From Trypanosoma brucei gambiense DAL972 (lineage: Eukaryota; Euglenozoa; Kinetoplastea; Trypanosomatida; Trypanosomatidae): a stretch of DNA of 64,000 bases. Position 1 is the stretch's first letter; every line of letters starts with the position of its first letter. Under the pieces are notes generated by a model. It was not told the DNA's origin. It made no database searches and saw only the letters and a program-made list of their open reading frames with translations. A program made the translations under genes and the position numbers. Positions 33,444 to 44,948 of this stretch are shown here, piece by piece. Where the stretch lies: positions 1,178,001 through 1,242,000 of the forward strand of contig NC_026737.1 of assembly GCF_000210295.1 (NCBI RefSeq), given 5' to 3'.

Positions 33444-36152
33444 TTAGGACTTCCTCCAGTCCCAAATAAAAGCTGTTTCATCTATGAACCGCTTAGCAAA
33501 CGTCCTAGGCCCTGTTGCAGCATTGTTAGGCACCTGTCGTGTCTCGTTTACTTCCGCCTCCGGCCCCACCTTCACAAATGTCGATGGTCGCCGTGCCGGC
33601 TGCGCTGACAAGCCCGCCGACGGTGGGAACGCTGTTTGAGAGGTTATAGATGTAGTAGCGACGGCAGACCGATCCGGCAGTGGTTGAAATTGCGGTGCTG
33701 TGTGAAAGAGGACCCCCATCAATTGAGCTGCGGCTTGCACTGCCCCATAGCGTACGCGGGTGGGCAAATACGACATGTAGCTCCTTTCACTGCCCTCACC
33801 GCAGCCAGCGAAAAAGGAAAAGAGTGCCGATATGGTGGATACTGACTCTTTGTTGGTGCTATTTTCTACCTTTACCTTTTCCGCCACGGGCTTTTGCTCC
33901 TTTTCCTTCTCTCCAGTAGCGGGATGCGCAGGGACAGTTGATGCAGCAGGACTTACTGCCCCAGGTGCAGGTGCGGCCAAATTCTGTGCCAACTTCTTTT
34001 TGTTAGGGTTCGCAAAATCTGGCACCGTTCCGTGGTAATACACCTTGCCATTCAGCTCAAAACGATAGATGTAGAAGTTGCCTTCACGAACGTGGACCCG
34101 TTTTTTCTTCTTCCCCACAGTCCCATCACAGACCTTTCGCCGCATAGTTGCATCGGCACCCACACCCTCTTCCCCCGCCGTCTCAGCGTGATCCTGGGCT
34201 TCGACCTCCTTCTCGTCTTCCTCTTCCACTTCAGTCGTTACCCATCCAATGTCATCGGGTGGAGCTGTGCGCGCCGCCTTGCAAAACGGCCGCATTGCCG
34301 CAAGGACAACAGCATCAAGTGGAATATTCCGGTCGGCCACCCACGAACGGCTCGTTCGGTCATATCTCAGCACGTCACCCTCGTCAAAGCCATCGATTAC
34401 TGCCGCGCCCATGACATACACATTAACTGGGTCCACTGATACATCGTCACCTTCACATAGTTGAGTGGGTGGCTGGTTCTTACGATCGACAAGGCCACAG
34501 AAACGCCAGTAATTTCGATCGTCAGGTAGCGGTTCAGCTCGACTTGATGTAACGTCTGGCCGCTCGGCCATGCTCAAACAAAGCCGCTCCGCTAATTCCT
34601 TTCCGATACGGCCGTGGAACATGCTATCATCTGTTAACCACATCTCAAGATTTTCGTGTGATACCCCCATATTCGCAGACTCCGGGGGCGCGCCCGCCTT
34701 CAATCCGGATGTGGACGCGGATGAAAAGTTCAACGAGTCTGTTCGTGAGTGAGGTGCGCTATTCTGGCGGGACAGAAGTCCAAATTGCTCCCATCGGCAA
34801 CGCATTTCATACACAAATGAAATAATGGGCACATTTGTCATCAGTGACGAGAAACTAAACGTTTCCAGTGGCGGAAGGTGACATTTTTCAACCTCTGATG
34901 ACGCCAAAGCGTTTTTGCCACGCCGTTTCAACACTCCTGCCTCCACAAGTTGATTGTAATAAGTGCTTGCAGCTACAAATGTCACACGACCGAGGTTTTG
35001 TTCCCCCGCTGATTTTGTTAGGAAAACAATGGCTGCCAGCGGTGCGGCCACAGGAGGTGGCAGTGAGAAAAAGCGATTGAAGTTCTCCTCCGGCGCTACA
35101 CTACGATGACGCATAGCCCGGCCCCTTTCCCGTGGCAAAGCTTCTGGCTGCAATGCGGTCCACTGCCTTGCGTACGGATCATAAGTTGGTGTCGTGCAGA
35201 GAGACGATACTCTTGACGAGGTGCCGTTACGTGACACGGGTGTCCGTTGGTTTGGCTGCATATATACTGTGGGAAACGAGGTGGGGTTATCATGAAATGT
35301 TAGACCGCTGATCATCGAACAGTGTTGCAGTGACGACACCGAAAGGTATTGATTGTCCAGTGAGGAAGAGCAACTAGTTGCTCCACGCACCCCGGCTAAT
35401 GAATGAGGCCCTCTGGGTAAACCTGTCAGAGCGCTGCCGCTACCGCTTCTCGCGATTCCGGGACATACTGGGGTGTGAGGCGCTGACGTTAGCGACTGCA
35501 TGCCCTCGACTTCCATGGGCACAAAGCCAAAGCAACCAACAATGTTGACAATTGATCCGCCAACACGCACACCGTTTGCCATCAACGTTTGGAGGTGTGG
35601 TGCCCTACCGCCCCCCGTCGTTGCTTGATTCTGTTGCAACTGCCCTAATTTCTCGGGGTCATAGCGAAATGCTACTGCGCACATGATCGGAAGAACTCTC
35701 TTCTCTTTCATGTCTGCTGTTTTGTCTCTCTCACCAGAGAGTGATGAGGGCCCGCCTGAACGTTCGTCCCGTAAAGACCGCTCGTGCGCCAGCCGCATTT
35801 CCTCATCCGTGTCGAACAGCATCTCCTCCGTCCGCTCCACCACTCCAGAATATAATACTTCTCGCGATGGGTACGAGGTTTTTCCATCGCTGCTACTTGC
35901 GTTTGGAATGCGGCTCAAATCCCCTGGGTTCCCTGGGTGGCGGAAGTAATAGTTTACACCCGCATCACATCGTGTTTTGTGGAACTGCACGAACAGTGGG
36001 CAGTCGGCAGAGGGAAAAAACTCTTTAGTGAGCGGAACTAGCACTATGTCCAACTTCTTGTGACCCCCGGAGCTGTTGCCATTACCACTTGTAGGGGGTG
36101 GCACAATGTACAGCCCGCGTTTTAATGTTTCTCGACTGGGTGCAACACCCAT
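33444..36152 (-). CDS. MGxxPSRE-family protein, copy B (unrecognised, predicted N-myristoylated)
   Basis: A 902-residue protein beginning MGVAPSRETLKRGLY, with Gly2 and Ser6 as in copies A and C. Shared blocks in the same order are DIVLVPLTKEFFPSADCPLF, FDTDEEMRLAHE, LPIMCAVAF, VGGSIVNIVGCFGFVP and IISFVYEMRCRWEQFG. A LEMWLTDDSMFHGRIGKELA block is shared with copy C (HMWLENDVLFTRISRDAATR). The C-terminal module YIYRFELNGKVYYHGTVPDF is shared with copy A. A long Ser/Gly/Pro-rich insert (about 190-330) and an acidic stretch with EEEDEKEVEAQD distinguish this copy. The last about 150 residues are Ala/Pro-rich and unique. No catalytic motif is seen. Acylation-mediated membrane association is inferred from the N-terminus. 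Confidence 0.85.
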   Translation of the reverse strand: MGVAPSRETLKRGLYIVPPPTSGNGNSSGGHKKLDIVLVPLTKEFFPSADCPLFVQFHKTRCDAGVNYYFRHPGNPGDLSRIPNASSSDGKTSYPSREVLYSGVVERTEEMLFDTDEEMRLAHERSLRDERSGGPSSLSGERDKTADMKEKRVLPIMCAVAFRYDPEKLGQLQQNQATTGGGRAPHLQTLMANGVRVGGSIVNIVGCFGFVPMEVEGMQSLTSAPHTPVCPGIARSGSGSALTGLPRGPHSLAGVRGATSCSSSLDNQYLSVSSLQHCSMISGLTFHDNPTSFPTVYMQPNQRTPVSRNGTSSRVSSLCTTPTYDPYARQWTALQPEALPRERGRAMRHRSVAPEENFNRFFSLPPPVAAPLAAIVFLTKSAGEQNLGRVTFVAASTYYNQLVEAGVLKRRGKNALASSEVEKCHLPPLETFSFSSLMTNVPIISFVYEMRCRWEQFGLLSRQNSAPHSRTDSLNFSSASTSGLKAGAPPESANMGVSHENLEMWLTDDSMFHGRIGKELAERLCLSMAERPDVTSSRAEPLPDDRNYWRFCGLVDRKNQPPTQLCEGDDVSVDPVNVYVMGAAVIDGFDEGDVLRYDRTSRSWVADRNIPLDAVVLAAMRPFCKAARTAPPDDIGWVTTEVEEEDEKEVEAQDHAETAGEEGVGADATMRRKVCDGTVGKKKKRVHVREGNFYIYRFELNGKVYYHGTVPDFANPNKKKLAQNLAAPAPGAVSPAASTVPAHPATGEKEKEQKPVAEKVKVENSTNKESVSTISALFSFFAGCGEGSERSYMSYLPTRVRYGAVQAAAQLMGVLFHTAPQFQPLPDRSAVATTSITSQTAFPPSAGLSAQPARRPSTFVKVGPEAEVNETRQVPNNAATGPRTFAKRFIDETAFIWDWRKS

Positions 36153-38516
36153 TACACAGACACAATTTTGTATCCGAAGTTATCTGTTTTTCTTTACCTC
36201 TGCTTGAAATATCGTCTTCTTTTTCTGACTATTTATGAATATATTTACAAACGGTTCCCTTTGGCTCGTGTCCTTTTTTCTCCCCGTTTACTTTTAACTA
36301 ACTTCTCTATTTACGCTCACTAAACAGTTGCAACTAACGGACCACCACGCGATGGTATAAGCGTTTGGTGAGGTTCGTACGCCTACAATGCTGCAACGTG
36401 AGACTCTTGTTCCCTAACAGAAATGTTTGTTTTTTTCGTATCGCTTATACTTTCCCAACCCCTTTTCCTACTCTTCTTCACGCCTTTACTTTACTGGTGT
36501 TTGCAAAATGCCCCTACTACTCGGTAATATCTTATTATTTTCTTTTTTTTTTGTTTGTGCGTGTGTGTCCTTTCCTCTTGAAGGTTATAATAAGCACCCT
36601 CTTCCTCTCTTCCCCCCCTTTCCTACTTTTTGAAAGTAAAAAATATTAATAACGACTTCACCCCCTCGCTTTTGGTTTTTCCCTTCTCCCTCCCCTTCTG
36701 CTTTCTTCCCCCCCCCTTTAGCTACTTTTCACCAAACAGTTGGGAGCCAACGAAAGATTTCTTTTGTAACTTTATTTTCACAAGGGAGCGAAAACAAAAA
36801 CAAAAACAAAAACTTCCTCCAATCGTTCTACTTGTTTCGCTTCTGTTGATTACGAAAGGAGTACACAGCTGCAGATAAAAGTGATGAATATAGAAATAAT
36901 AGTAATAGTAATAGTTCCTGTTATTTGATGACGAACCTTCCCTTCTTTCTTGCAGTGCCAGTAATGATTTGTGACTATGTTGAGATGATGACAGAAGTAA
37001 TGTGCACGTCTCACAGTGTTTCGTTGTGTGTCTTCCTGCTGTTTTTCCCCTTCTCCTACTTTGTTTTGTTTTGTTTAAATGATTCCCTCTTGAGGTCTAA
37101 TATAACTCAACTACTTTCTTGTGCCGTTTCCTCGAGGTTCCGCTCTAACAGCGGAAAACGATTCGAAAAGTTCTCCCTTTTATTTTTAATTTAACAAAAA
37201 GAAAAAAGATGTAAAAGAAACAAAGGGAAGACTGCGTACGCGTTTCCCTAAATGAGTTGCGATGCTAAGCTAAAGAATTGGATAGCAATTGATAAAATGA
37301 AAGGGAAGAAAGGGGTAATATGAAGAAGTAAAATAAAATGAAGGAAAGCCAGGTGAGGGATTAGAATGCGAGGCGATCAAAGGAAACACGAAAAACAGTC
37401 ACATAGAGAAGTGAAATGAAGCAAAAAGATACTGAAAAGGGCGATGCCCAAATCACCAAAAAAAACGAAGGAAAACAAACAAAAGGCGTCGAAGTGAGGA
37501 AGCATACAAAACATAGAAAGGATATTAGCAATAATTGAAAAAGAAGAAAGGAGAGTTAGAGCAAAAACAAAATGAAATCTTTCAGTACATTACCTACAAA
37601 GAAAATCGGAAAATAAAAAAGAGACTAATAAGGGGAGTGGACAAACGAACAACAGCAAAAAGAAGCAAACATAACGTGTCCACCGGCAAGTAGCCCTTAT
37701 TAAAGCGTACATCAGTGTGAGTTGAAAAACGACATACAACAGCAAATATGCCCGTACCGCACATGTCATCCGTACGACCGGGAGGTAGTTAAAACAATAA
37801 ATCCCAACATTTCATTTTCTTCTTTGCTAGCGGGGGTAGGGAAGGTGTTAAATCTGAAGGAAAAAAGCATGAAACATGAGAAAACAGTTAAAAAGGGGTT
37901 ATTGCTTTTTTTTTTTCGGCTGCGTATGGGTTCAATGTACTTCATTTCTCGCTTTGCAAAGCTCAATAAAACATTACGGTTATCGAACACAAACGCGGTC
38001 CCGAAACCCCTCCACTCCAACGCCCCTTTCAGATGCCACAAAATGTGTGTTTCTGTGGGGAAATTAAATTTTAAAAACATTTAACAACAAATTTAAGGAG
38101 ACACTTAAAAATAGGAAAAGAAAGAACTGGAAGAAGATTCCTTTGCTGAACATTCACATAACATCCATTTTATCTCCTTCCCCCCTCATTGTTTTCGGAT
38201 CCTTATGTTTGTCAACCGTTCGGGTGACTATGCACTCTCTTCACGTGTTTTTTTTTAAAAAATTAAGAGCTGGGGATGCTCCCTAACATTCTGTTATAGT
38301 ATAAATTCTGTATGGGTACTGCTGCACGTAGTTGTGCATCGTGAGAGTTCCTATGTCGTATTTCCCATCCGCATCAAGCGACAAATACTCGCTTTCATTC
38401 TGCTTTCATCCCGACAATGTTACTGTGTATTTACTTTTCTCTTTCCTGAGTCTCAATCTATTTACATTCGCGTCGGGTTTCCGGTGTCATTATTTCTTCA
38501 GAACACTTCACTGTTG
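36153..38516 (-). other. Intergenic region between copies B and C
   Basis: About 2.4 kb of T-rich (36.4-36.8 kb) and then A-rich (37.2-37.7 kb) sequence with no credible gene. The A-rich plus strand reads as pyrimidine-rich in the transcript and could supply splice signals for copy B. AAAAAC repeats occur at about 36794-36811. Confidence 0.5.
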
Positions 38517-41132
38517 TCAGTGCTGTAAACCGTGCCGCACCCAAACATTAAGAGACGGAGTCATCACCCCTGACCGATCCGAGTAAACGTCTTTACCGCT
38601 TTCCAAGTTCGTGGGAACACTGTGGACACGGTTACGCACACATGCCGTGGTATCGTCGGAGTCGCTGATACCCCCAAAGGAACTGCGGAACCCAGGTAAA
38701 TAATGGACTTTCTCGCGGGCACCGGAACGGGGGTTCGTGGGATTTAACCATTTATCCGCACTTTGGGGAAAGGGGCTGCACTGATTGCCCACAATTGACG
38801 AGCCTCGCGTTGTACTCGACCGCTCACCCGATGCAGCGTAAGACCAGGGAACCCCAGTATCATCCCAATGGGGAGTGCTGAAGGAAGGTATGGAAACACG
38901 ATGGCTGTCCCTATTACTGCTTCCGCGGCGCGAATCCTTGGGATCGTCGCAGAATACAAACTCGCATGGGTCCACCGTGGGGCTGCGACTGCTCGTGAAG
39001 GGAACGGGGGGGTGCCTCACCCTGTGGTTCAAAACGGAAGCAGGAGGGCGGTTGGTACCGACAACAGGTTGGTTGAAGCACGGAAAGTCGTGCTGGGGCT
39101 CGTGGGTCAAAACGAGTGGCTCTGCATAATGTGCGGGTGCGGGGCTTCCGTATGTGCGAAGCCGTTGCTGAGGCAATACGTAGCCAAACCCTACCGAGGG
39201 AAAGTTTGGAGTGGGCATCGGGGGTACCGCACCTTGTTTACAAACTCCATAGTTGACCAACGGGAAGGGGATGCCCTGTTCTGCGCTTTTCACTGGTCCC
39301 ATTACAGTGGTCATCGGTGCCAGAAACCCTGTCGTTGGTGCTTTTGCAGTTTCCGTTCTTTTGGCTTTGGATTGTTGCGGCACCATCGGAGGACCGAGGT
39401 GACGCGTGGGGGCGGGTGTGGTCAACTTCGTAGAACTTTCAACACCCTTTGTGAGAAAACGCTGTCGTCGGGCTACCTTCCTGCGGGACCGCTTTTTCCG
39501 TGGTGGGCGGAGGAAGTACGGTGTGACTGCTACAACCCTCACCGCCCCCGTAACGAGTGAGAGACGCCACAGGCAAAGTGTACCCTCACCAACAAGTTGG
39601 GCCACGGCGTCAGCCAACTCTGGCGACCCTTCCGCGTTACCCTCAGTGATATCAGGGGGTAACAACAGGGGTGTTGGTCGTGATTGCTCACTTCCGGAAT
39701 CACGGTAACGTATCCAGTTCTCCGCGTCGACATGTGCTTCCCGCGCCAGCTTGCAGCTATTGTGCAACTCGGAGAGCAGAAGCTCTTCCAGCGGGAACTT
39801 GAGACGCTCAATAACCCATGACTGGGGTTCGCTTGATTGGCATGGGTCTACCATAAGGTGGATTAACTCCCCAATTGACACCTGTTCATCATCATCATCT
39901 TTGTTGCCGCCGCTTCCTTTTCGTCCACTCTCGACTGACGAACAACATGTTCTCCCGATAACTACCGATCTCCCGTTAGCCTTCCATGACGAAAGGGCGA
40001 CGGTGGCGGTCCTCTGTGCCTCCTTTGAGTGGCCAACCACCCAGTACAAATGTAACTGCTGGTCCTTGGTGCTGTCTTCGCTGTCAGCAAAGTCGACCAA
40101 GTCAATACCACCCTCGGGCCACGCCTCCACAACTACGGCGCCACCTGGCCTGTCATTCAGCTTTCGATGTGGCTTCAGTGCGGCTGCAGCAGCAGCAACA
40201 GCGGTACTGTTCCCGTTCTGACTGCTTTCGGTTCCCCTTGAGGGAAGACTCGCTAAAATACTCACAGGCGCTTCATTAAGCGTGTTGTGCGTGCGAGCAT
40301 CAATGGCCGGAGGCAGTGACCCCACTGTTTCGGTCACACTGACGGTGGCGCGAGTTCGAGCAGTCGACGCATCACGGTCGCTAATTTCTTGCATTTCAAA
40401 GTACTTCGGCCGTACAATGTCGGTGATGCAGCCTGGGCAATCCATACGTCTTGCGATGCATCCAACAGCGCGTGTTGCAGCATCTCGTGAAATACGTGTG
40501 AACAGCACATCATTTTCCAACCACATGTGAAGATCATCTCCCATCCCGAAATTTGTTTTGGGGCCAAAAACCGTGGCACATTCTTCGGGGGTTTCATTAT
40601 CTTCTCTTGGAGCATTCAGTGATTCCTCGGTCCCCACCTTGTTAGGCCAAGACACGTGGTCGCTTCGGTTGCCGCACTTACTACAAAAGGAGCCGTTAGG
40701 ATCGGTTGCCTTGTCGGCTTCTGCAACAGCAAACAGTCTCGAGAGGGTCGCTCGCAGGACTCGCTGAAAGCACAGCATTGGAACATTAGCCCGTCTGCTG
40801 GCAATGACAACGGATCCTACAGGAGGGAGCAGCAGATCACGGTTACTGGCAATGTCCGGGGAGTCAGTAAGCCCACCATCCCTCATTTTATCCCGTCGTT
40901 GCTTTGCCAATCGTGCTTCATCTTTAACAGTCATCACTCCAGCCAGAGCTTCACGCCACTGTGCGACGTATGTGTAAATAGCCGATATGAATGCGTGTAC
41001 GAAGTTGTGATCCCCAACTGATTTGTTGAGGAACACCTGCAGCTGAAACGGACCTTCACCCAAGTTATCATCACAGCTACGTGGGAGGATACCGTTCACA
41101 TCGCCAACGAAACCGACAACCGTAGCCGCAAA
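38517..41132 (-). CDS. MGxxPSRE-family protein, copy C, 3' part (downstream of a frameshift)
   Basis: This frame carries the rest of copy C, beginning at FAATVVGFVGDVNG, which aligns with SIVNIVGCFGFVP of copy B. It continues with VFLNKSVGDHNFVHAFISAI (matching VFLTKSAGEQNLGRVTF in B), VPMLCFQRVLRATLSRLF and HMWLENDVLFTRISRDAATR. It ends with a C-terminal module, LCLWRLSLVTGAVRVVAVTPYF. The remaining about 270 residues are basic, then Pro/Ser-rich, and not shared with A or B. A zinc-ribbon-like FCSKCGNRSDHV occurs near residue 155. There is no usable ATG at its 5' end: the codon at 41138 is TTG and a stop lies shortly upstream. It must therefore be joined to the 41096-41767 frame. Confidence 0.8.
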   Translation of the reverse strand, partial: FAATVVGFVGDVNGILPRSCDDNLGEGPFQLQVFLNKSVGDHNFVHAFISAIYTYVAQWREALAGVMTVKDEARLAKQRRDKMRDGGLTDSPDIASNRDLLLPPVGSVVIASRRANVPMLCFQRVLRATLSRLFAVAEADKATDPNGSFCSKCGNRSDHVSWPNKVGTEESLNAPREDNETPEECATVFGPKTNFGMGDDLHMWLENDVLFTRISRDAATRAVGCIARRMDCPGCITDIVRPKYFEMQEISDRDASTARTRATVSVTETVGSLPPAIDARTHNTLNEAPVSILASLPSRGTESSQNGNSTAVAAAAAALKPHRKLNDRPGGAVVVEAWPEGGIDLVDFADSEDSTKDQQLHLYWVVGHSKEAQRTATVALSSWKANGRSVVIGRTCCSSVESGRKGSGGNKDDDDEQVSIGELIHLMVDPCQSSEPQSWVIERLKFPLEELLLSELHNSCKLAREAHVDAENWIRYRDSGSEQSRPTPLLLPPDITEGNAEGSPELADAVAQLVGEGTLCLWRLSLVTGAVRVVAVTPYFLRPPRKKRSRRKVARRQRFLTKGVESSTKLTTPAPTRHLGPPMVPQQSKAKRTETAKAPTTGFLAPMTTVMGPVKSAEQGIPFPLVNYGVCKQGAVPPMPTPNFPSVGFGYVLPQQRLRTYGSPAPAHYAEPLVLTHEPQHDFPCFNQPVVGTNRPPASVLNHRVRHPPVPFTSSRSPTVDPCEFVFCDDPKDSRRGSSNRDSHRVSIPSFSTPHWDDTGVPWSYAASGERSSTTRGSSIVGNQCSPFPQSADKWLNPTNPRSGAREKVHYLPGFRSSFGGISDSDDTTACVRNRVHSVPTNLESGKDVYSDRSGVMTPSLNVWVRHGLQH

Positions 41133-41767
41133 CCGCAAACGACGACGCTCTCTTCCAGAACACTTTTGCCCTCGGCCGCGCCACCCACGCCATCATCTTC
41201 ACCTTCCCCTTCAGCAGCGTCCTTCATAAATTCGGCGTCGTCATCACAACCATGCATGTACAATCCGCCCTTCTCCGGAGGCCGTCCGACGTTATCGGAC
41301 CCGGGCAATGAACCAGCGGGGCCACAAACAAATGCTATGGCGCATGGCACGGGACGAAGTGCCTCCGGGTCTTGCGCATTCAAGTCGAACATTTGCTTAT
41401 CCGTATCAAATATCAATGACTTCCGCGCTCGTGTTACGTATGCGTCATAAAACTCCTCAGGGGTACAGTTGAGTGGCACAAATTCTTCAGCGTGCCACAC
41501 ACTGTTTCCATCGCCGCTGGTGGTGGTGGAAGCACTCCGTACCTTATCGCCGGACGGCTGAACCCGCGTGAAGGACTCATCAAATGTGTGATAATAATGA
41601 ACAAACGGATCCTTGCGGGCTTCGAATAGCTGGCGCAGAGGCAAGCAGTCGGGCGAAGGAAAAAACTCCTTGGTAAGGGGAATCAATACCATTTTGTGCT
41701 TTTGCCCATAATCTGGCAGCCGGCACAGCCCCCGTGACAAGGACTCCCGACTGGGAACCGCTCCCAT
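41096..41767 (-). CDS. MGxxPSRE-family protein, copy C, 5' part (upstream of a frameshift)
   Basis: From the ATG at 41767: MGAVPSRESLSRGL, then MVLIPLTKEFFPSPDCLPLR, then LIFDTDKQMFDLNAQ and LRPVPCAIAFV, all in the order seen in copies A and B. The frame then runs out at 41096 as GLRLRLSVSLAM. In the other frame the protein continues exactly where the paralogues do. Adding one T to the TTT at 41132-41130 restores the register with paralogue-like spacing between the two conserved Gly residues. The combined protein would be about 1,080 residues. It is either a genuine inactivating deletion or a homopolymer sequencing error. Confidence 0.8.
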   Translation of the reverse strand: MGAVPSRESLSRGLCRLPDYGQKHKMVLIPLTKEFFPSPDCLPLRQLFEARKDPFVHYYHTFDESFTRVQPSGDKVRSASTTTSGDGNSVWHAEEFVPLNCTPEEFYDAYVTRARKSLIFDTDKQMFDLNAQDPEALRPVPCAIAFVCGPAGSLPGSDNVGRPPEKGGLYMHGCDDDAEFMKDAAEGEGEDDGVGGAAEGKSVLEESVVVCGLRLRLSVSLAM

Positions 41768-44700
41768 TTTATATAAAAATGTTTAAATGCAATATTCCAA
41801 ATGACAAAGAAAGATATTACAACGAACTCACCGAGGTATTGTTTTACTTTCCCTCCACACCCTTACTGAAGGAAAAAAAAAAGAAATCCTCCCTTCTCTT
41901 TTCACCGCTTGTTTACGATGGATTTACAATAATTTTTCGTTTTTTCTTTCTCTTTCTTTATCGTTGATTATGTCGTTTGGTTCCCTTATATACAGATCTG
42001 TAGATATATGAGACAGCGTGTGTTTACTTCTCCCACTTGGGTTTTGCTTGTTTTCCTTTTTTTTTCCCCCTTTACTTTCCAATTTATACCCCCTTTTCAA
42101 TTTTTTAGTCTAATTTCCCCCCCTCCCCGGTATCCCCTTACGCACACTTCGTGCGATTGCGAAATGCAGGTCCGACCAAACGAAAAAGATATTCCTTCAA
42201 TATCCTCACAACTGTAAACCAAACTTCACCTTAAGCCCGGCCAACAGATACCAAAATCAGTCCGTTTGTTTCCTTGCCTTTTCCCCTTGATTTTTCCCCC
42301 TTAACAATTTCTCCGATTATTTCAATTTTTTTTTGTCTCGTTCACCCACTGCGACCTGGAAATGAAAGGTTACAGTGCAGGTGGAAGCAATGATAACAAG
42401 ATTTGTGAGGAAAACACAAGATGTCGTTGCAATGTGCGTTTTTTAAAATTATTTCTGCCGTTGTTTTTAATTATTGATCTCCCCTATTTTTTAATTTGTA
42501 ATACTTTTGTTTAAAAGGTAAAAACAAAACAAATATCCCAGTTCTTGACAGCACAACAATTTTAATCCCGAAAACCTTACGTTCCCACGGGAGTCCTTCC
42601 CTTCCTACTGCTCACTTATTTTGCTCTGTTTCCCTTTTCCTTTTCTTTTCTTTTCCCCTCTTCCTCACTATTGGATTTACCTCCCTCTCTGTGTCCTCTC
42701 TATTTTCCTTTTTCAAATATTTTCCCTACTTTTCAACACCTTCTTTACGACCTGTGGTATGTACAAATACAGGGATGTATTTATGTATATGTATATAAAT
42801 ATACTAATTAAGAATGCCTGCTATTCTTCCTCTTTTTTTCGGTTTTTACACCACTCCAACAATATTTAGCTTCAGTAGTAACAGCGACAATGTGATCAAC
42901 ACCTACGTATAAATGTGTCCCCGTTTGCGTACTTGCGTGTTTGTTTGAGTGCGTTTAATGACAAGAAAGCGGTTATGGGGGAAGTAAAACGAAGGAGCGA
43001 GTGAAGTGCACAACCGAATAAAACACAAAAAAAGAACAACTAAAAAAGGTATTAACGGTTGTCGTCGTTTTTTTTTTTGGTATAAACTTGACAGAGCGGT
43101 TGTATTGACCAAATATGGTATAAAATAGAGGGATATATATATATATATATATATGTTGCAAGGAACTCAGTGACAGTGTGCCTGTGGATGCACGTGTCAG
43201 TATTGCCCTCCCTTTGTTTTCTGAAGGGGGATAACTCCTCTTCGTTTACTCTCTCTCTTTCTCGCTTTTTTTTATATATTTGTTTACTTATTTTTTTCAG
43301 GTTTTTTTTTCGTATTTACTTCACTCTCTTTTTTCTTCCTTTTATTGTATATCAAACAGCACAGTCTGGGGTAATATAATATATAAGGTGATTTCCACGG
43401 AATATAGACAAGAAGTATAATACAAGAAAAAGCGAAAGTGAGACAAAGGCAGGTGAAAGGGAACGAAAGAAGAAAAAAAATGAGCCCCAATAAAAGGCGC
43501 CTAAAAAGTAAGAGAAGAAGGCAAGTGAGCCAGTTATTAAATTCTGTTTAAGGAAAGGACAAGCTAGAAAGAAAAAAGAAACAACAAAACAGCGGATGAA
43601 TTAATCAGGTACCAGCAGTAAAAGACAGGAGTGCGAGGCCTAGGCTGCCGACCCGGTCACAGGATTGCCTGTTAAACTGTACTCGTTATTACTGAATGAC
43701 GGGGAAAGATTACGAGCAACAAAAAAAACACAATAAAAGAAGATTAAACAAACTTGGGCTTCAGCTCGAGTGTCTTCGTTTCCTCCCACAAGTGGGTTTA
43801 CGCTCCCTTTTTGTTTTCTTCTTTCTCTTTCTGAACTTGTTATTCTGCGAAGAAGGGGAGGAAGAAGAAAAGAAAAGAAAAGAAAAATTAAAATGAAAGC
43901 TGAACCTTCACGTATATGAGGGAACATGTATTCACATGGCAGTCAGGGAATGCCCGAAAAAGGAAAAAAAAATGCAACGGAAGAAATTCCACAAGCAAAC
44001 GCAAAAACGATGAAGGCGGGAGACTCACGTTCCCCAACATATATATGTTCATTTATTTATATGTTTTACTTAGCAGCCAGCATACCAGCACATATACACA
44101 TGTGGGCTCACTTCCACCGTCATTCCCTCACCTCCTTCCTTCACTGATGTTGCCACTACACGAGACAAGTTGAGTACACATCCGTATGCCTCTGCTACTC
44201 ACACGAAATGCAATGCAAATACAAATACAGCGTAGAAAAGGGAACCCATCCGTAATCACAAACTCCCGGCGAATCGGCCAATGAGACGAACATAAAAGAC
44301 ATAAGAAAAGCATCGCTTCACCGTGGCGTCCCGCTGTCCCCATTATTTTTCCCCACCCATCCACTATGGTACATATAGGCTAAACTTTTTTTTTTTTTGT
44401 TGCACCTTCATTCTCTAGTTGAGACAACCCCACACATTCCCAAAACTTTCCACCCGTCACGACGCGACGCGACTCAACAACGTTCATTAAAGCGCAACCG
44501 ATCCGCATACGTATTGCCGCACTGGAGTAACAGTAATAACCCTAATGACAATAGGGACAACAAAAGTAGGAGGGAGAACGTCATAGTTTGAGGAGTTGTG
44601 TTCAAAGAAGTGGTGAGCAAGCGCCTAAAAATATATGTATGTATATATATATATATGGAGACAGGTATATTTTTTGCTGGATACACATTCAGATTGAAGG

Positions 44701-44913
44701 ATAAACTAGTCCTTCCACGCAATTTAAAAGAAGTTATCAAACAACACGCCACAGCGGGCAACAAAGGTGGCCAACAAAGCAAAATAAAATGAAGGAAGGA
44801 GTAAAACATGCACGTTGGTGCCTGTATTGACCACTGGGTGAGCATACCGCACTTAAGAAATGAGAAGAGGCGGAAACAACACAGAAGCTATGAAGTGACC
44901 GCATTCAACAAAG

Positions 44914-44948
<35 letters not shown>

